Shown: positions 7,227 through 14,912, numbered from the stretch's first letter. The stretch: 18,567 bases of DNA from Methanobrevibacter sp. (GCA_017404125.1 JAFRCZ010000286.1:1-18567), one strand, 5' to 3'. Notes: generated by a model from the letters alone, not told the origin. A program made the numbers and translations.

Positions 7227-9167
7227 TTAAAGTTCATAATCGTGATTATCAAATTGATAATCATCCTTATTTTTGCTTCTATATCCTAATGCAATAATTA
7301 ATATTACAAGAGCAACACCTAACAATGCAAGCAATTGACTGTTTTTAGCAGTGGCAGGAGTGTTTTCTTCCTTTAAGATTTCATAAGCCTTACCTTCTGA
7401 AGCGCTTCCTCCACCATTTTGGCCTGAATCTCCAGTTCCTTGATTTGATTGGCCAGATAATGTTCCAACACTGATTCCACTACCTGTAAAGTTGCCGTCT
7501 CCACTTCCAGAACCATTTGATAATCCAGACCCGCTGCCAGTACCATTTCCATTAGCGTTAGGATTTGTACCGTCTTTAGAAGAATTGGTATTTGTCTCTT
7601 CATTGTTTTTGGACTGGGAATCTGATTTTTTCGCAACTTCCTTATCGGTAGTGATGTTGAAAAGATGCCCGCTAACGTTTATTGTAACAACGCTACCTGC
7701 AGGAAGAGATGACAAGTCCAAACTGAAGCGGCCATCCTCACCTACTTCTGCAGACCCATAATCCTTTCCATTGACAACGACATTATCTATTTTAAATGAT
7801 CCTGCTCCCGCTGCATTCTTCCCATCATACAATTGACCGAAAATTCCTTTTCCATCTGAAGAGAAACCCATAGACAATGTTTTCAATTCATCAACAGTTA
7901 TGGCCCTTCCAAATACCATAGGGCATATATGGCCTATTGCATAATTTCCGTCATTGTCAAAATACCAGTTTGCACCAATATTGACTGGAGGATGGGCCAT
8001 GGTACTCTTTGCATCCCAAACTTCATTCATTCCTATTGAATTGTATGAAAAGTCCAGATTTTTCCATGGAGCTGACCTGTAATCGTCTCCGAAGAAAATA
8101 GCTGCACCACCATTTTCATCTCCAACATAGGTGCCGAAAAGCTTTCTGGCAAACATGAGAGTATTCTGGCTCATTTTGTCATTGCTGCTAAAGGAATTTG
8201 CATAAACATTTACAACATTTCTTGAAATGTTATTATACATTATGACATTATTATTAGTGTATCCTTCCATCCTAAATCCGGAAATGCCGTTTGTAATAAT
8301 CTTATTCCTTAATATCTTATTATATCCTGAATTGTTTAAAAGAACCCCATCCAACTCATTCTTATAGACAGTGTTGTTTGTAATGCTATTGCTGAAAGAA
8401 TTTCCAATGACAAATCCTGTATTCCTATTCCTTTGGATATTATTGGAAACTACTTTGCTTGAGTTAACATTCTTAAACACGATTCCATCATAGGCCTTGA
8501 TTATGGTATTGTTTTTTATTGTATTGGATTTGGAATCCTTTATATAAATTCCTGCCTTCTTTGCCCCAGATACATTATTGTTGATTATGCTGATCTTGCT
8601 TGTGCCTTCAACCATTATTCCATAGTCGCAGTTGCCTGTCAAGGTCAATCCTTTAATCACTGATCCGCTGGCAAGCTTGGTGAAATAAAATCCAAATGAA
8701 TTGGACAATCCCATTTCCTTAGCCCTTGCACTTACTGAATCTGATGTATGAATGATAGAGCCCTTTGTAGAGACAATGTTAAGTTTCTTGTTTACAACAA
8801 TTGAGATATTATTATATTCCCCATCATTGAATCTGATTGTGTCTCCGCTTTTTGCATTATCGAAGATAGATTGTATCTCATCGTTAGTGCTTAAAGAAGA
8901 GATTTGATAGGGTGAACTGGACGATAGGCTATCCTTTTCAGATAAAAGATCTTCATCATAATTAACTGCATTGTCTGCTTTGAGAACAATATCGGATTGC
9001 AATACATTATTTGAATCTGATATGGCATTAGAATTAGAATCATCTGTATCAAAAGAATTTGAAGCTGATACAGAACCAATTAAGCTAATAACTAAAATAA
9101 TTAGAAAAATACTGAATAATAAATGATTATTTTTCAAACTATTTAGTATATGATTTATAAAATCCAT
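7227..9167 (-). CDS. Adhesin-like surface protein with beta-helix repeats and C-terminal membrane anchor
   Basis: A 646-residue predicted surface protein. Residues 15-36 are a signal peptide core ending SVSAS. A Ser/Asn/Asp-rich spacer follows. From about 95 to 340 are parallel beta-helix repeats of the NosD/PbH1 type, with recurring N-N-x-I and S-x-x-N-x-I turns such as ISIINNNVSGAKKAGIYI and NTIKNNTIIKAYDGIVF. Then comes a domain with YVGDENGGAAIFFGDDYRSA and a beta-sandwich-like stretch ending SGHLFNITTD. Residues about 515-595 are a Gly/Ser/Asn-rich linker. A hydrophobic segment at about 612-630 and a short charged tail anchor the chain in the membrane. Many Asn-x-Ser/Thr sites suggest N-glycosylation. 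The architecture fits adhesin-like proteins of Methanobrevibacter; the ligand is unknown. It is divergent from the second beta-helix gene. Confidence 0.85.
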   Translation of the reverse strand: MDFINHILNSLKNNHLLFSIFLIILVISLIGSVSASNSFDTDDSNSNAISDSNNVLQSDIVLKADNAVNYDEDLLSEKDSLSSSSPYQISSLSTNDEIQSIFDNAKSGDTIRFNDGEYNNISIVVNKKLNIVSTKGSIIHTSDSVSARAKEMGLSNSFGFYFTKLASGSVIKGLTLTGNCDYGIMVEGTSKISIINNNVSGAKKAGIYIKDSKSNTIKNNTIIKAYDGIVFKNVNSSKVVSNNIQRNRNTGFVIGNSFSNSITNNTVYKNELDGVLLNNSGYNKILRNKIITNGISGFRMEGYTNNNVIMYNNISRNVVNVYANSFSSNDKMSQNTLMFARKLFGTYVGDENGGAAIFFGDDYRSAPWKNLDFSYNSIGMNEVWDAKSTMAHPPVNIGANWYFDNDGNYAIGHICPMVFGRAITVDELKTLSMGFSSDGKGIFGQLYDGKNAAGAGSFKIDNVVVNGKDYGSAEVGEDGRFSLDLSSLPAGSVVTINVSGHLFNITTDKEVAKKSDSQSKNNEETNTNSSKDGTNPNANGNGTGSGSGLSNGSGSGDGNFTGSGISVGTLSGQSNQGTGDSGQNGGGSASEGKAYEILKEENTPATAKNSQLLALLGVALVILIIALGYRSKNKDDYQFDNHDYEL

Positions 9168-9424
9168 AATACCATTCCATAGATTATATCTTTCTAAAGA
9201 ACATTATTATATTGCTTTTTTTAAAAATTCAAGAAATAATCAAAAAAAGTATAACAATGTTTTAAAAACATATATATTTAATTTATTTAATAATCATCTA
9301 TTTAAATCTTTACATAAAGGCAATTTAATTATTTTAAGTTAAAATAAGGATAATTAACTATTGTTATTGAATTTAAATGAAAAAAATAATATTTAAATAA
9401 AATAAATAACATAGTTATATGCAA

Positions 9425-9458
9425 GATACAAATTGATATGAAATTCATATCGTGTATC
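9425..9458. promoter_or_regulatory. Two-part palindrome between the adhesin-like genes
   Basis: The inner arms GATATGAA (9435-9442) and TTCATATC (9444-9451) are perfect around one central base. The outer arms GATACA (9425-9430) and TGTATC (9453-9458) are also perfect, with gaps of 4 and 1 bases. It lies about 70-100 bp upstream of the right-hand TATA box. Perfect dyads of this kind are typical operator shapes; no T-tract follows, so a terminator is unlikely. Confidence 0.6.
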
Positions 9459-9527
9459 AAGAAATTTATGAATTATTATTTTTTTTGAAAAATAAATACT
9501 TAATTGACTTAATTATATCTTAAAGTG

Positions 9528-9536
9528 TTATATATT
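9528..9536 (+). promoter_or_regulatory. TATA box of the Lys-rich adhesin-like gene
   Basis: TTATATATT about 60 bases upstream of ATG 9596, preceded by a purine-rich aaag that could serve as BRE. The leader would be about 35 bases and carries the strong AAGGAGA ribosome site at 9584-9590. Confidence 0.65.
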
Positions 9537-9595
9537 TATTTTTTTTAAAAAAAACTGAATTTTTTATTAAATAACAACGTAAAAAGGAGATTTTT

Positions 9596-11284
9596 ATGAA
9601 TAAAAAAATTTTGCTTATTGCAGCATTGTTCCTTATGACTATTGTTTCATTTGGAGCAGTATCTGCAGCAGATGATGTTCTCATTGGAGATGAAGGAGGG
9701 GATGCTCCTGCACCTACCATGACAACATTAGAAATTGACAATACAATGACTAATGCACAAATTCAGGAAAAATTTGATAGTTTAGAAGACAATACTATTA
9801 TTAATTTTGCTCCTGGAACTTATGAAAATACAAACTTGAAAATAACTAAAGATAAAGTTGTAGAAGAAACTGAATTAGATGCTGATGGAAAGGCTAAATT
9901 GGATGAAGAAGGAAATCCTATCAAGAAAAACGTCACTTACAAAACAACCTTAAACAACATTATCATCAATGGTAATGGTGCTACCTTAACCGATACTCGT
10001 AGCATGCCTCCACAATGGACCAATTATTATGATGGTATCTTTGAAGTGGCTAATGTAAACGGATTTACCCTCAGCGGATTTAACTTCGTTCTTAACGGCG
10101 TAAAAATGGCTAATATGAAAAGTCCATCATGTGTAATCATTTATAACACCACCAATGGTATTATTGAAAACAACAACATTAGCGGTGGACGTTTCGGTCT
10201 TTATGTAGGAAGCAAATTCATGGATCCTAACTATGATGCTATTGTAAGATACAACACTGTAACTGGTGTAAGCGACATGGGTATCATTTCCTTTGGATCT
10301 GCTCGCACTCACATTTACAACAATACCATCATAGATCCTGTAAACCATGGTATTGATGTAAGACACGGTTCCGGTCCAAACTGTATTGTTGAAAACAACA
10401 CAGTCATTGGCGCAAGAGAAGGTATTTACCTCATGCACAGCCAAGGACACAAAGCAATCAACAATGTACTCAGCAACTGTGATGTAGGTATCACCTGCTA
10501 CGGATCTTCCAACATCTTCTGTGATGAAAACAAATTCACTGACAACACCAAAATCGGATTCTTGCTTGCAAGCGGATACAGCAATATCCAAATTGGTGAA
10601 AACAACGATTACAGCGGTTTAGTATTTGTTCCTATGCCACCTACCTTTACCTACAACATCGTTAAAGCTGACGGCGCTTACATGAGCTTAACCAGCGGAA
10701 CCTTCTCTCAAATTGTTCCTGTTGAAACCGCTATCAATGCTAGCGCTTTAAGTACTGTAGCAAAAACCAATAAAAACTTAGTAATTACCTTAATTGATTC
10801 ACAAGGAAACGCATTAGCAAACAAAACTGTAACTGTTTTCCTTAATGGTAAAGAAAGTACTGTAAAAACCAATGCTGATGGTAAAGCTACTATTAAAACC
10901 AACTTTGCAGCAGCAGGAACCTACTACTACACATTCTGCTTCCTTGGTGATGATACAGGATGCAAATCTTGCTATAAAACAGTTAAAGTAACTGTTAAAA
11001 AACAAGCTGTAAAAGCTACCTTTGCTAAAGCTACCTTAAAAGTTAAAAAGGTTAAAAAAGTTAAATTCACACTTAAAGACTCTAAAGGTAAAGCATTAAG
11101 CGGTAAAAAAATCACCATTAAAGTAAACGGCAAAACCTTTAGCGCTAAAACCAATTCCAAAGGTGTAGCTACAATAAGCGTGAAAGTAACCAAAAAAGGT
11201 AAATTCACTGCAACCGCTAAATTTGCAGGTGACAAAGCATACAAAGCTATTACCAAAAAAGCTTACTTCACTGTAAAAAAATAA
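9596..11284 (+). CDS. Secreted adhesin-like protein: beta-helix plus two Ig-like domains, very Lys-rich C-terminus
   Basis: A 562-residue exported protein with a clean signal peptide (1-25, cut near VSAA-DD). Residues about 60-345 form a parallel beta-helix with PbH1-type turns (GIIENNNISGGRFGLYV, THIYNNTIIDP, CIVENNTVIGAREGIYL) and scattered cysteines. Two Ig-like beta-sandwiches follow (about 375-467 and 470-562), each with the KxVTVxxNGK...TxADGKATI pattern of Big-type repeats. The final 93 residues hold 28 lysines and only two acidic residues, and there is no membrane anchor. This cationic domain probably binds the pseudomurein wall or anionic polymers; that is inference. Codons are strongly biased to C-ending forms (AAC, ATC, ACC, TAC) unlike neighbouring genes, and the ribosome site is strong, so high expression is likely. 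A hairpin terminator follows. Confidence 0.85.
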   Translation: MNKKILLIAALFLMTIVSFGAVSAADDVLIGDEGGDAPAPTMTTLEIDNTMTNAQIQEKFDSLEDNTIINFAPGTYENTNLKITKDKVVEETELDADGKAKLDEEGNPIKKNVTYKTTLNNIIINGNGATLTDTRSMPPQWTNYYDGIFEVANVNGFTLSGFNFVLNGVKMANMKSPSCVIIYNTTNGIIENNNISGGRFGLYVGSKFMDPNYDAIVRYNTVTGVSDMGIISFGSARTHIYNNTIIDPVNHGIDVRHGSGPNCIVENNTVIGAREGIYLMHSQGHKAINNVLSNCDVGITCYGSSNIFCDENKFTDNTKIGFLLASGYSNIQIGENNDYSGLVFVPMPPTFTYNIVKADGAYMSLTSGTFSQIVPVETAINASALSTVAKTNKNLVITLIDSQGNALANKTVTVFLNGKESTVKTNADGKATIKTNFAAAGTYYYTFCFLGDDTGCKSCYKTVKVTVKKQAVKATFAKATLKVKKVKKVKFTLKDSKGKALSGKKITIKVNGKTFSAKTNSKGVATISVKVTKKGKFTATAKFAGDKAYKAITKKAYFTVKK

Positions 11285-11295
11285 GTATCTAATCT

Positions 11296-11338
11296 AGATT
11301 TTTGAGATTTTCTCAAAAATCTTATTTTCTTTTTTTAA
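11296..11338 (+). terminator. Strong hairpin plus T-tract terminator
   Basis: AGATTTTTGAGA (11296-11307) and TCTCAAAAATCT (11311-11322) form a perfect 12-bp stem with a 3-base loop, followed by tattttcttttttt. It starts 12 bases after the stop of the Lys-rich adhesin-like gene. This looks like a bacterial intrinsic terminator and is unusually well formed for an archaeon. Confidence 0.85.
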
Positions 11339-11389
11339 CTATTTTTAATTAATTTAGTATTTTTAATCAATTTTTACTATTTTTAATCA
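11338..11389 (+). repeat. Degenerate ~19-bp T-rich repeats after the terminator
   Basis: The core A(C/G)TATTTTTAAT occurs at 11338, 11356 and 11376. The exact core ACTATTTTTAA also occurs in the 43-bp repeats at 14609-14694, downstream of another gene with high-expression codon use. They may act as back-up T-tract terminators. Confidence 0.5.
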
Positions 11390-11481
11390 GTTCGTCATAT
11401 GGTCTAATTAAGTAAAAAAAAATCATTGTTTTAATAATAACGAACTATTTTAAAATCCAATAAAAAAAGGATAGAAGAAAT

Positions 11482-11814
11482 TTATCCTTCTACCATAATC
11501 AATTTACCTGACTGATCTTGATATACCTTACCCATTTCAGTATATCCCTGACCGGATTTATTGCTTATATCAGGAGTCTCATTAAGCTGCTGTCCTTGGT
11601 CCACTTCACTGACCTCACTCATCTGTTGCATCACATTCTGCTTTTCCTCTTGAGTCATGTCAGAGAAAATGACTCCCTGCATATTCCATGAAATCACCAA
11701 AAACACCAAGAGACCTACAGCAATAACCAGCATTGCATCAACTAGATTTGCAGTTCCTGCCATAGGATCTTCAGTATCTTCAGACAATCTTCTTCCACCT
11801 TGACGACGTACCAT
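11482..11814 (-). CDS. DUF2149 protein, ExbD-like single-pass subunit
   Basis: A 110-residue protein of the DUF2149 family, found in methanogens. The cytosolic N-terminus RRQGGRRLSEDTEDPMAG is followed by one membrane segment (about 23-44) reading NLVDAMLVIAVGLLVFLV. This mirrors the ExbD/TolR/MotB-type segment PFIDVMLVLLIIF, with Asp26 in the place of the ion-carrying Asp25 of E. coli ExbD. A short Gln/Glu-rich external part (about 50-110) follows, much smaller than the periplasmic domain of ExbD. It lies 73 bp downstream of the ExbB-like gene, on the same strand, as expected for a channel pair. A GGTGAT ribosome site precedes the ATG. Family assignment is by pattern; the ExbD analogy is inferred from the Asp, the topology and the neighbour. 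Confidence 0.82.
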   Translation of the reverse strand: MVRRQGGRRLSEDTEDPMAGTANLVDAMLVIAVGLLVFLVISWNMQGVIFSDMTQEEKQNVMQQMSEVSEVDQGQQLNETPDISNKSGQGYTEMGKVYQDQSGKLIMVEG

Positions 11815-11887
11815 ATTAAATCACCAAAATAAAATGAAATTTTAATATTATCCTAATTTGAAAATAAAATAAATTAATAATCCATTA

Positions 11888-12553
11888 TTATTTTCCTCTC
11901 ATTTCATCTTCCTTCTTCAACCTATCCAATACGGTGTCAGCCAAAGCATCCAAATTGGAAAGATACTGTTCATACCATCGTCTGCGAATCTTTCCTGCAA
12001 CATAAGCTACAGCACCTGCGCCAATACCTACAACAGTAGTGTCAAAAGCAACTATAATAGCGCTTGCAAGGGTATTTACATCACCGCTTCCAAGAGCAGC
12101 AAGACCTGGACCCATTGGAATAAGAGTACCCATCAAACCAAGGGTAGGCCCAATTTTAGTTACAATGTCTGTCTTTTGAAGAGACTTTTCAATCTTATCC
12201 TGTTCATCTTCAAAGAGCTTTCTTGCAAGAGCACGCCTGGTGTCTTCACGCAAGTCCTTAGACTTTGCAATTTCCATCAGGACAACCTTTTGGGAATGCT
12301 GAATATGAGCATTCTTAATGATATTTTGAATATCGTTTACATCCTCACAATTTGCAATCTTGTAAATTAAATCTCTGATTAATTTAACGGGTACTTTCTT
12401 ATGAGAACTGTATTCTGACATAAGGCTCCCTATAATATATACAGCGAATACTGCAAATGCCAATAAAAATATGATTACAGGTATCTGTAAACTCTGTGCA
12501 ATAACATTTAATGCAGAAGTTAATAAATCACTACCTGGAATTACTGTCACCAT
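11888..12553 (-). CDS. MotA/TolQ/ExbB-family proton channel protein
   Basis: A 221-residue channel subunit of the MotA/TolQ/ExbB family. An N-terminal membrane helix (about 18-45) is followed by a cytosolic helical domain (about 50-125), then two membrane helices with the family signature KIGPTLGLMGTLIPMGPGLAAL, then DVNTLASAIIVAFDTTVVGIGAGAVAYVAGKIRRRW, and a charged cytosolic tail. The Thr-Thr pair in AFDTTVVG is where ExbB/TolQ have their conserved pore threonines. Such proteins form a pentamer around a dimer of an ExbD-like partner and convert ion flow into motion. The reading frame begins at TTG 12568, but GGTGA lies just ahead of ATG 12553, which is used. The middle gene of a three-gene operon. 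Confidence 0.9.
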   Translation of the reverse strand: MVTVIPGSDLLTSALNVIAQSLQIPVIIFLLAFAVFAVYIIGSLMSEYSSHKKVPVKLIRDLIYKIANCEDVNDIQNIIKNAHIQHSQKVVLMEIAKSKDLREDTRRALARKLFEDEQDKIEKSLQKTDIVTKIGPTLGLMGTLIPMGPGLAALGSGDVNTLASAIIVAFDTTVVGIGAGAVAYVAGKIRRRWYEQYLSNLDALADTVLDRLKKEDEMRGK

Positions 12554-12645
12554 CTCATCACCAAACAATAAATAATAATATAAATGATTTTAAAAATTTA
12601 AATTAAGTTAATTTAGATTTTAAATATTAATAAAAAAATTTCTTT

Positions 12646-13362
12646 TTAACTGAAATCTATTAAGAAATCCTTTCTTCTTGAAACTATTATTCCTATAGCC
12701 ACTATAACAATAGCTACTGCAAAAGTTATTGCAAGTGAACCTAAAGAAGGAATAGTCATGGATTTCATGGATTTATTGAATACCTCAATTATATTTGGAA
12801 TCAGTATTGAAGACAATAGGAAATAAATTCCCAAAAACAGCATGAAGTTTCCAATGACAATTGGATAAGGCTTCTTAAGGAACTTTATTATCAGATGTGA
12901 TGCAAAATAGCCATTGATGATTACCAAAACCATAACGACTGCAACATATCTGCTTAAGGAAAAAGCGCCTAAACCTACTGTAGGGGCTGCCATGATAATG
13001 CTGGCTAAAATGGATCCGAAATAGCATGGGCAAGGAGCCACCAATATCATTCTGGTAGTCCTCATGGTGTCATTCTCATGCTTTTTCCACTCCTTTATGG
13101 TATAAAAACCGGCAGTAATCATGATGATGGCCATAATGAAGAATAAGATGGAGTTGTATGAATTGATGAATTCGCTTATTTGGCTTGTATATAAGGATGC
13201 AATATATGATAAAAGCATGATTCCTCCTCCATAGCCTATGCATAATAAGGCCAAGTTCTTTTTTGAAAGCTTGGCCAAACCGCTTGCTATTCCCAATTTA
13301 GTTCCAAATAAAATAACAGCTGTAAATACACCTATTTGCCATAACGCATCAAATATTGCCAT
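12646..13362 (-). CDS. DUF2162 predicted membrane transporter
   Basis: A polytopic membrane protein of about 238 residues with seven or so hydrophobic segments, fitting the DUF2162 (predicted transporter) family of methanogens. A short loop with WKKHENDT leads to RMILVAPCPCYFGSIL, where Cys111 and Cys113 flank a proline at the mouth of a membrane helix. Another cysteine lies at 41. The PCPC motif recalls the PCPGAL motif of NicO/RcnA nickel-cobalt exporters; that resemblance is my inference. The C-terminus RRKDFLIDFS is probably cytosolic. It is the first gene of the operon with the ExbB-like and DUF2149 genes (gap of about 92 bp to the next start). ATG 13362 has AGGTG 6 bases upstream and is preferred over TTG 13365. 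Confidence 0.78.
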   Translation of the reverse strand: MAIFDALWQIGVFTAVILFGTKLGIASGLAKLSKKNLALLCIGYGGGIMLLSYIASLYTSQISEFINSYNSILFFIMAIIMITAGFYTIKEWKKHENDTMRTTRMILVAPCPCYFGSILASIIMAAPTVGLGAFSLSRYVAVVMVLVIINGYFASHLIIKFLKKPYPIVIGNFMLFLGIYFLLSSILIPNIIEVFNKSMKSMTIPSLGSLAITFAVAIVIVAIGIIVSRRKDFLIDFS

Positions 13363-13574
13363 CAATTACACCTAGATTAATTCCTATTTATTATTCAATA
13401 AATCATTAAAACATTTTAAAAATATATCGGTGTTATAATTTATGTAATACAATATATAAATAGGTTCTTATCAAGATTAAAAAAAGTCTAAAAAATCGCA
13501 TAAATTAAAAAAATAAATAAAATTAGAGAGTTTATTAATATGAATATATTTTATATTCATTACAGTAAAATTGT

Positions 13575-14081
13575 TCAACTGATTTTCACAAAGACTTTGC
13601 TTTTCTTATTTGAATCACGTGACAATACCAACTCGTATTCAACAATCTCATTGTCTTCAGTTTGCTTTACAGGGCCATCTGATAAGGAATATTCTCCTAT
13701 CTGCTTTCCATTCAAATGACTTAAATCCTTTATGACTTGGTTTATTACAGCCAGTTCCTCTTCCTTTAAATTGGTTTCAGGTTCCTTAAGGGAAAAGTAT
13801 CTGTTCATCACCTTTCCGCAAGGCAATCTTCTTTTTCCTGGCCTTACCTTATTTTCATCTATCAATTCAGCTATTGCCTCTTCAAAGTGAATCGGTACAG
13901 GGCCTCGTTCCTTTTTTGTATATGTTTCATTGGTTATTGATTGGCTGTATTTTTCAAAATAGTTGAAGTCTGAAAAGTAGAGCAGCTTGTGAAGCACTGT
14001 TCTTCCTACAGTATTCCTGAATCCGCATTTGTTGATGATGTAATGCAATGTCATCTTGAATTTGTCCTTATCGAAATCCAT
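13575..14081 (-). CDS. Panacea (DUF4065, SocA antitoxin-like) domain protein
   Basis: A 168-residue protein with the Panacea/DUF4065 domain: TVLHKLLYFSDFNYFEKY (28-45), the YTKKERGPVPIHFEEAI core (54-70), then a basic turn and a helical end with IGEYSLSDGP. Proteins of this type include the SocA proteolytic adaptor and the PanA antitoxins, which neutralise many unrelated toxins encoded next to them. Here neither flank holds a plausible toxin gene: 13366-13574 is empty, and the next gene beyond the divergent promoter is UPF0147. It may be a solitary regulator or adaptor. A GAGGG site sits 6 bases before the ATG. Confidence 0.75.
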   Translation of the reverse strand: MDFDKDKFKMTLHYIINKCGFRNTVGRTVLHKLLYFSDFNYFEKYSQSITNETYTKKERGPVPIHFEEAIAELIDENKVRPGKRRLPCGKVMNRYFSLKEPETNLKEEELAVINQVIKDLSHLNGKQIGEYSLSDGPVKQTEDNEIVEYELVLSRDSNKKSKVFVKIS

Positions 14082-14240
14082 CTTAAACCCTCTTTAAAAT
14101 TATTTATTTTCCATTAAATTATTAAAATTTTTTATTTTAGCTTAAATCATTTCTAAATTTACTAACAATATACCATAAATATATATACTTTAAAAATCAT
14201 ATTTTATATTGTTATAGACTATTTACTTTTTTTGAAACGA

Positions 14241-14251
14241 TTTTATATTTA
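14241..14251 (+). promoter_or_regulatory. TATA box of the UPF0147 gene
   Basis: A tttatattta box preceded by cgat lies about 50 bases upstream of ATG 14298. It would give a leader of about 25-30 bases with a strong GGGAGG site at 14285-14290. Confidence 0.5.
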
Positions 14252-14297
14252 TTTTAATGATGATTTTTCAAAAATTGATGAATAGGGAGGAATTATT

Positions 14298-14552
14298 ATG
14301 GTAGAAGAAACTTTTGAAGAAGTATCCGCAATTTTAAAACACATTATGGAAAACCAAACCGTACCACGTAACATTAGAAGAGCTGCAGATGAGTCTTATC
14401 AAACCTTAAACGATGAAAGCGAAGACCCTACTGTAAGAGCTAGCGCAGTAATCATAAAATTAGATGAAATCAGCAATGATCCAAATATCCCAGTTCATGC
14501 AAGAACCTTGATTTGGGAAATCTTATCTAAATTGGAAGCTACTACAGTCTAA
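14298..14552 (+). CDS. UPF0147 family protein
   Basis: An 84-residue all-helical protein of the UPF0147 (COG1698) family, widely conserved in archaea and of unknown function. Typical features are the opening [20 protein letters not shown], then [23 protein letters not shown] and [15 protein letters not shown], which read like two helical-hairpin repeats. The GGGAGG ribosome site is one of the strongest in the window, and codons favour C-ending forms (AAC, ACC), which points to high expression. A long T-rich tail with tandem repeats follows the stop. Confidence 0.9.
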   Translation: MVEETFEEVSAILKHIMENQTVPRNIRRAADESYQTLNDESEDPTVRASAVIIKLDEISNDPNIPVHARTLIWEILSKLEATTV

Positions 14553-14555
14553 TTC

Positions 14556-14580
14556 TTTTTTTTCTTTTTTTACTATTTTT
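14556..14580 (+). terminator. T-tract terminator after UPF0147
   Basis: The stop codon is followed by tcttttttttctttttttac and tattttttata, a long archaeal T-tract without hairpin. Confidence 0.6.
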
Positions 14581-14608
14581 TATACATTTTTTAACTTTTT
14601 TAAATAAT

Positions 14609-14694
14609 CTTTTTTATACTATTTTTAAACTCTTTAGAAACTATTCACATACTTTTTTATACTATTTTTAAACTCAATTGAAATCATTTGCATA
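14609..14694. repeat. Two tandem 43-bp repeats
   Basis: Copies at 14609-14651 and 14652-14694 are identical over the first 24 bases (a T-run, then atactatttttaaactc). They differ at seven of the remaining 19, giving 36/43 matches. A partial T-run of a third copy follows. Each carries a T-tract. Confidence 0.8.
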
Positions 14695-14912
14695 TTTTTT
14701 TATTAAGTCATGTTTTTTTAATCAATATTTTATACAGTATTTTTCAATTAGTATTACTAAAATCTTTAATCAAAAAATCATGAAGAATTATTATTCGAAG
14801 ATAATAAAATTTTCAAAAAATAATCGATAAAAACTAGTATTTTTTTCATTGCTCCAATTACAGTAAAACTAGAAAAAACTAGAGGTGTATTTCAAGTGTA
14901 GAATTTCTAAAA

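Larger units (their letters stand above)
9168..9595. other. 428-bp control region between two divergent adhesin-like genes
   Basis: No gene is seen; the sequence is extremely AT-rich with long A and T runs. It holds a palindrome at 9425-9458, a clear TATA box for the right-hand gene at about 9528-9536, and a weaker TATA-like GCAATATAAT on the minus strand near 9204-9215 for the left-hand gene. Confidence 0.7.

Noticed and set aside
7492..7761. Plus-strand open frame over the Gly/Ser linker of the 646-residue adhesin
   Set aside because: A shadow of the low-complexity linker, with no ribosome site and no recognisable fold.
10127..10591. Long minus-strand open frame within the Lys-rich adhesin gene
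   Set aside because: It overlaps a well-supported gene with signal peptide and domains; the open frame results from the C-ending codon bias of the real gene.
7227..11284. The two beta-helix genes as a recent tandem duplication
   Set aside because: They are divergent, differ in length, domain order, anchor type and codon use; only the general beta-helix pattern is shared.
11482..13362. Archaeal flagellar or MotAB motor
   Set aside because: No archaellin, FlaI/J or peptidoglycan-binding OmpA domain; archaella are ATP-driven and do not use MotA-type channels.
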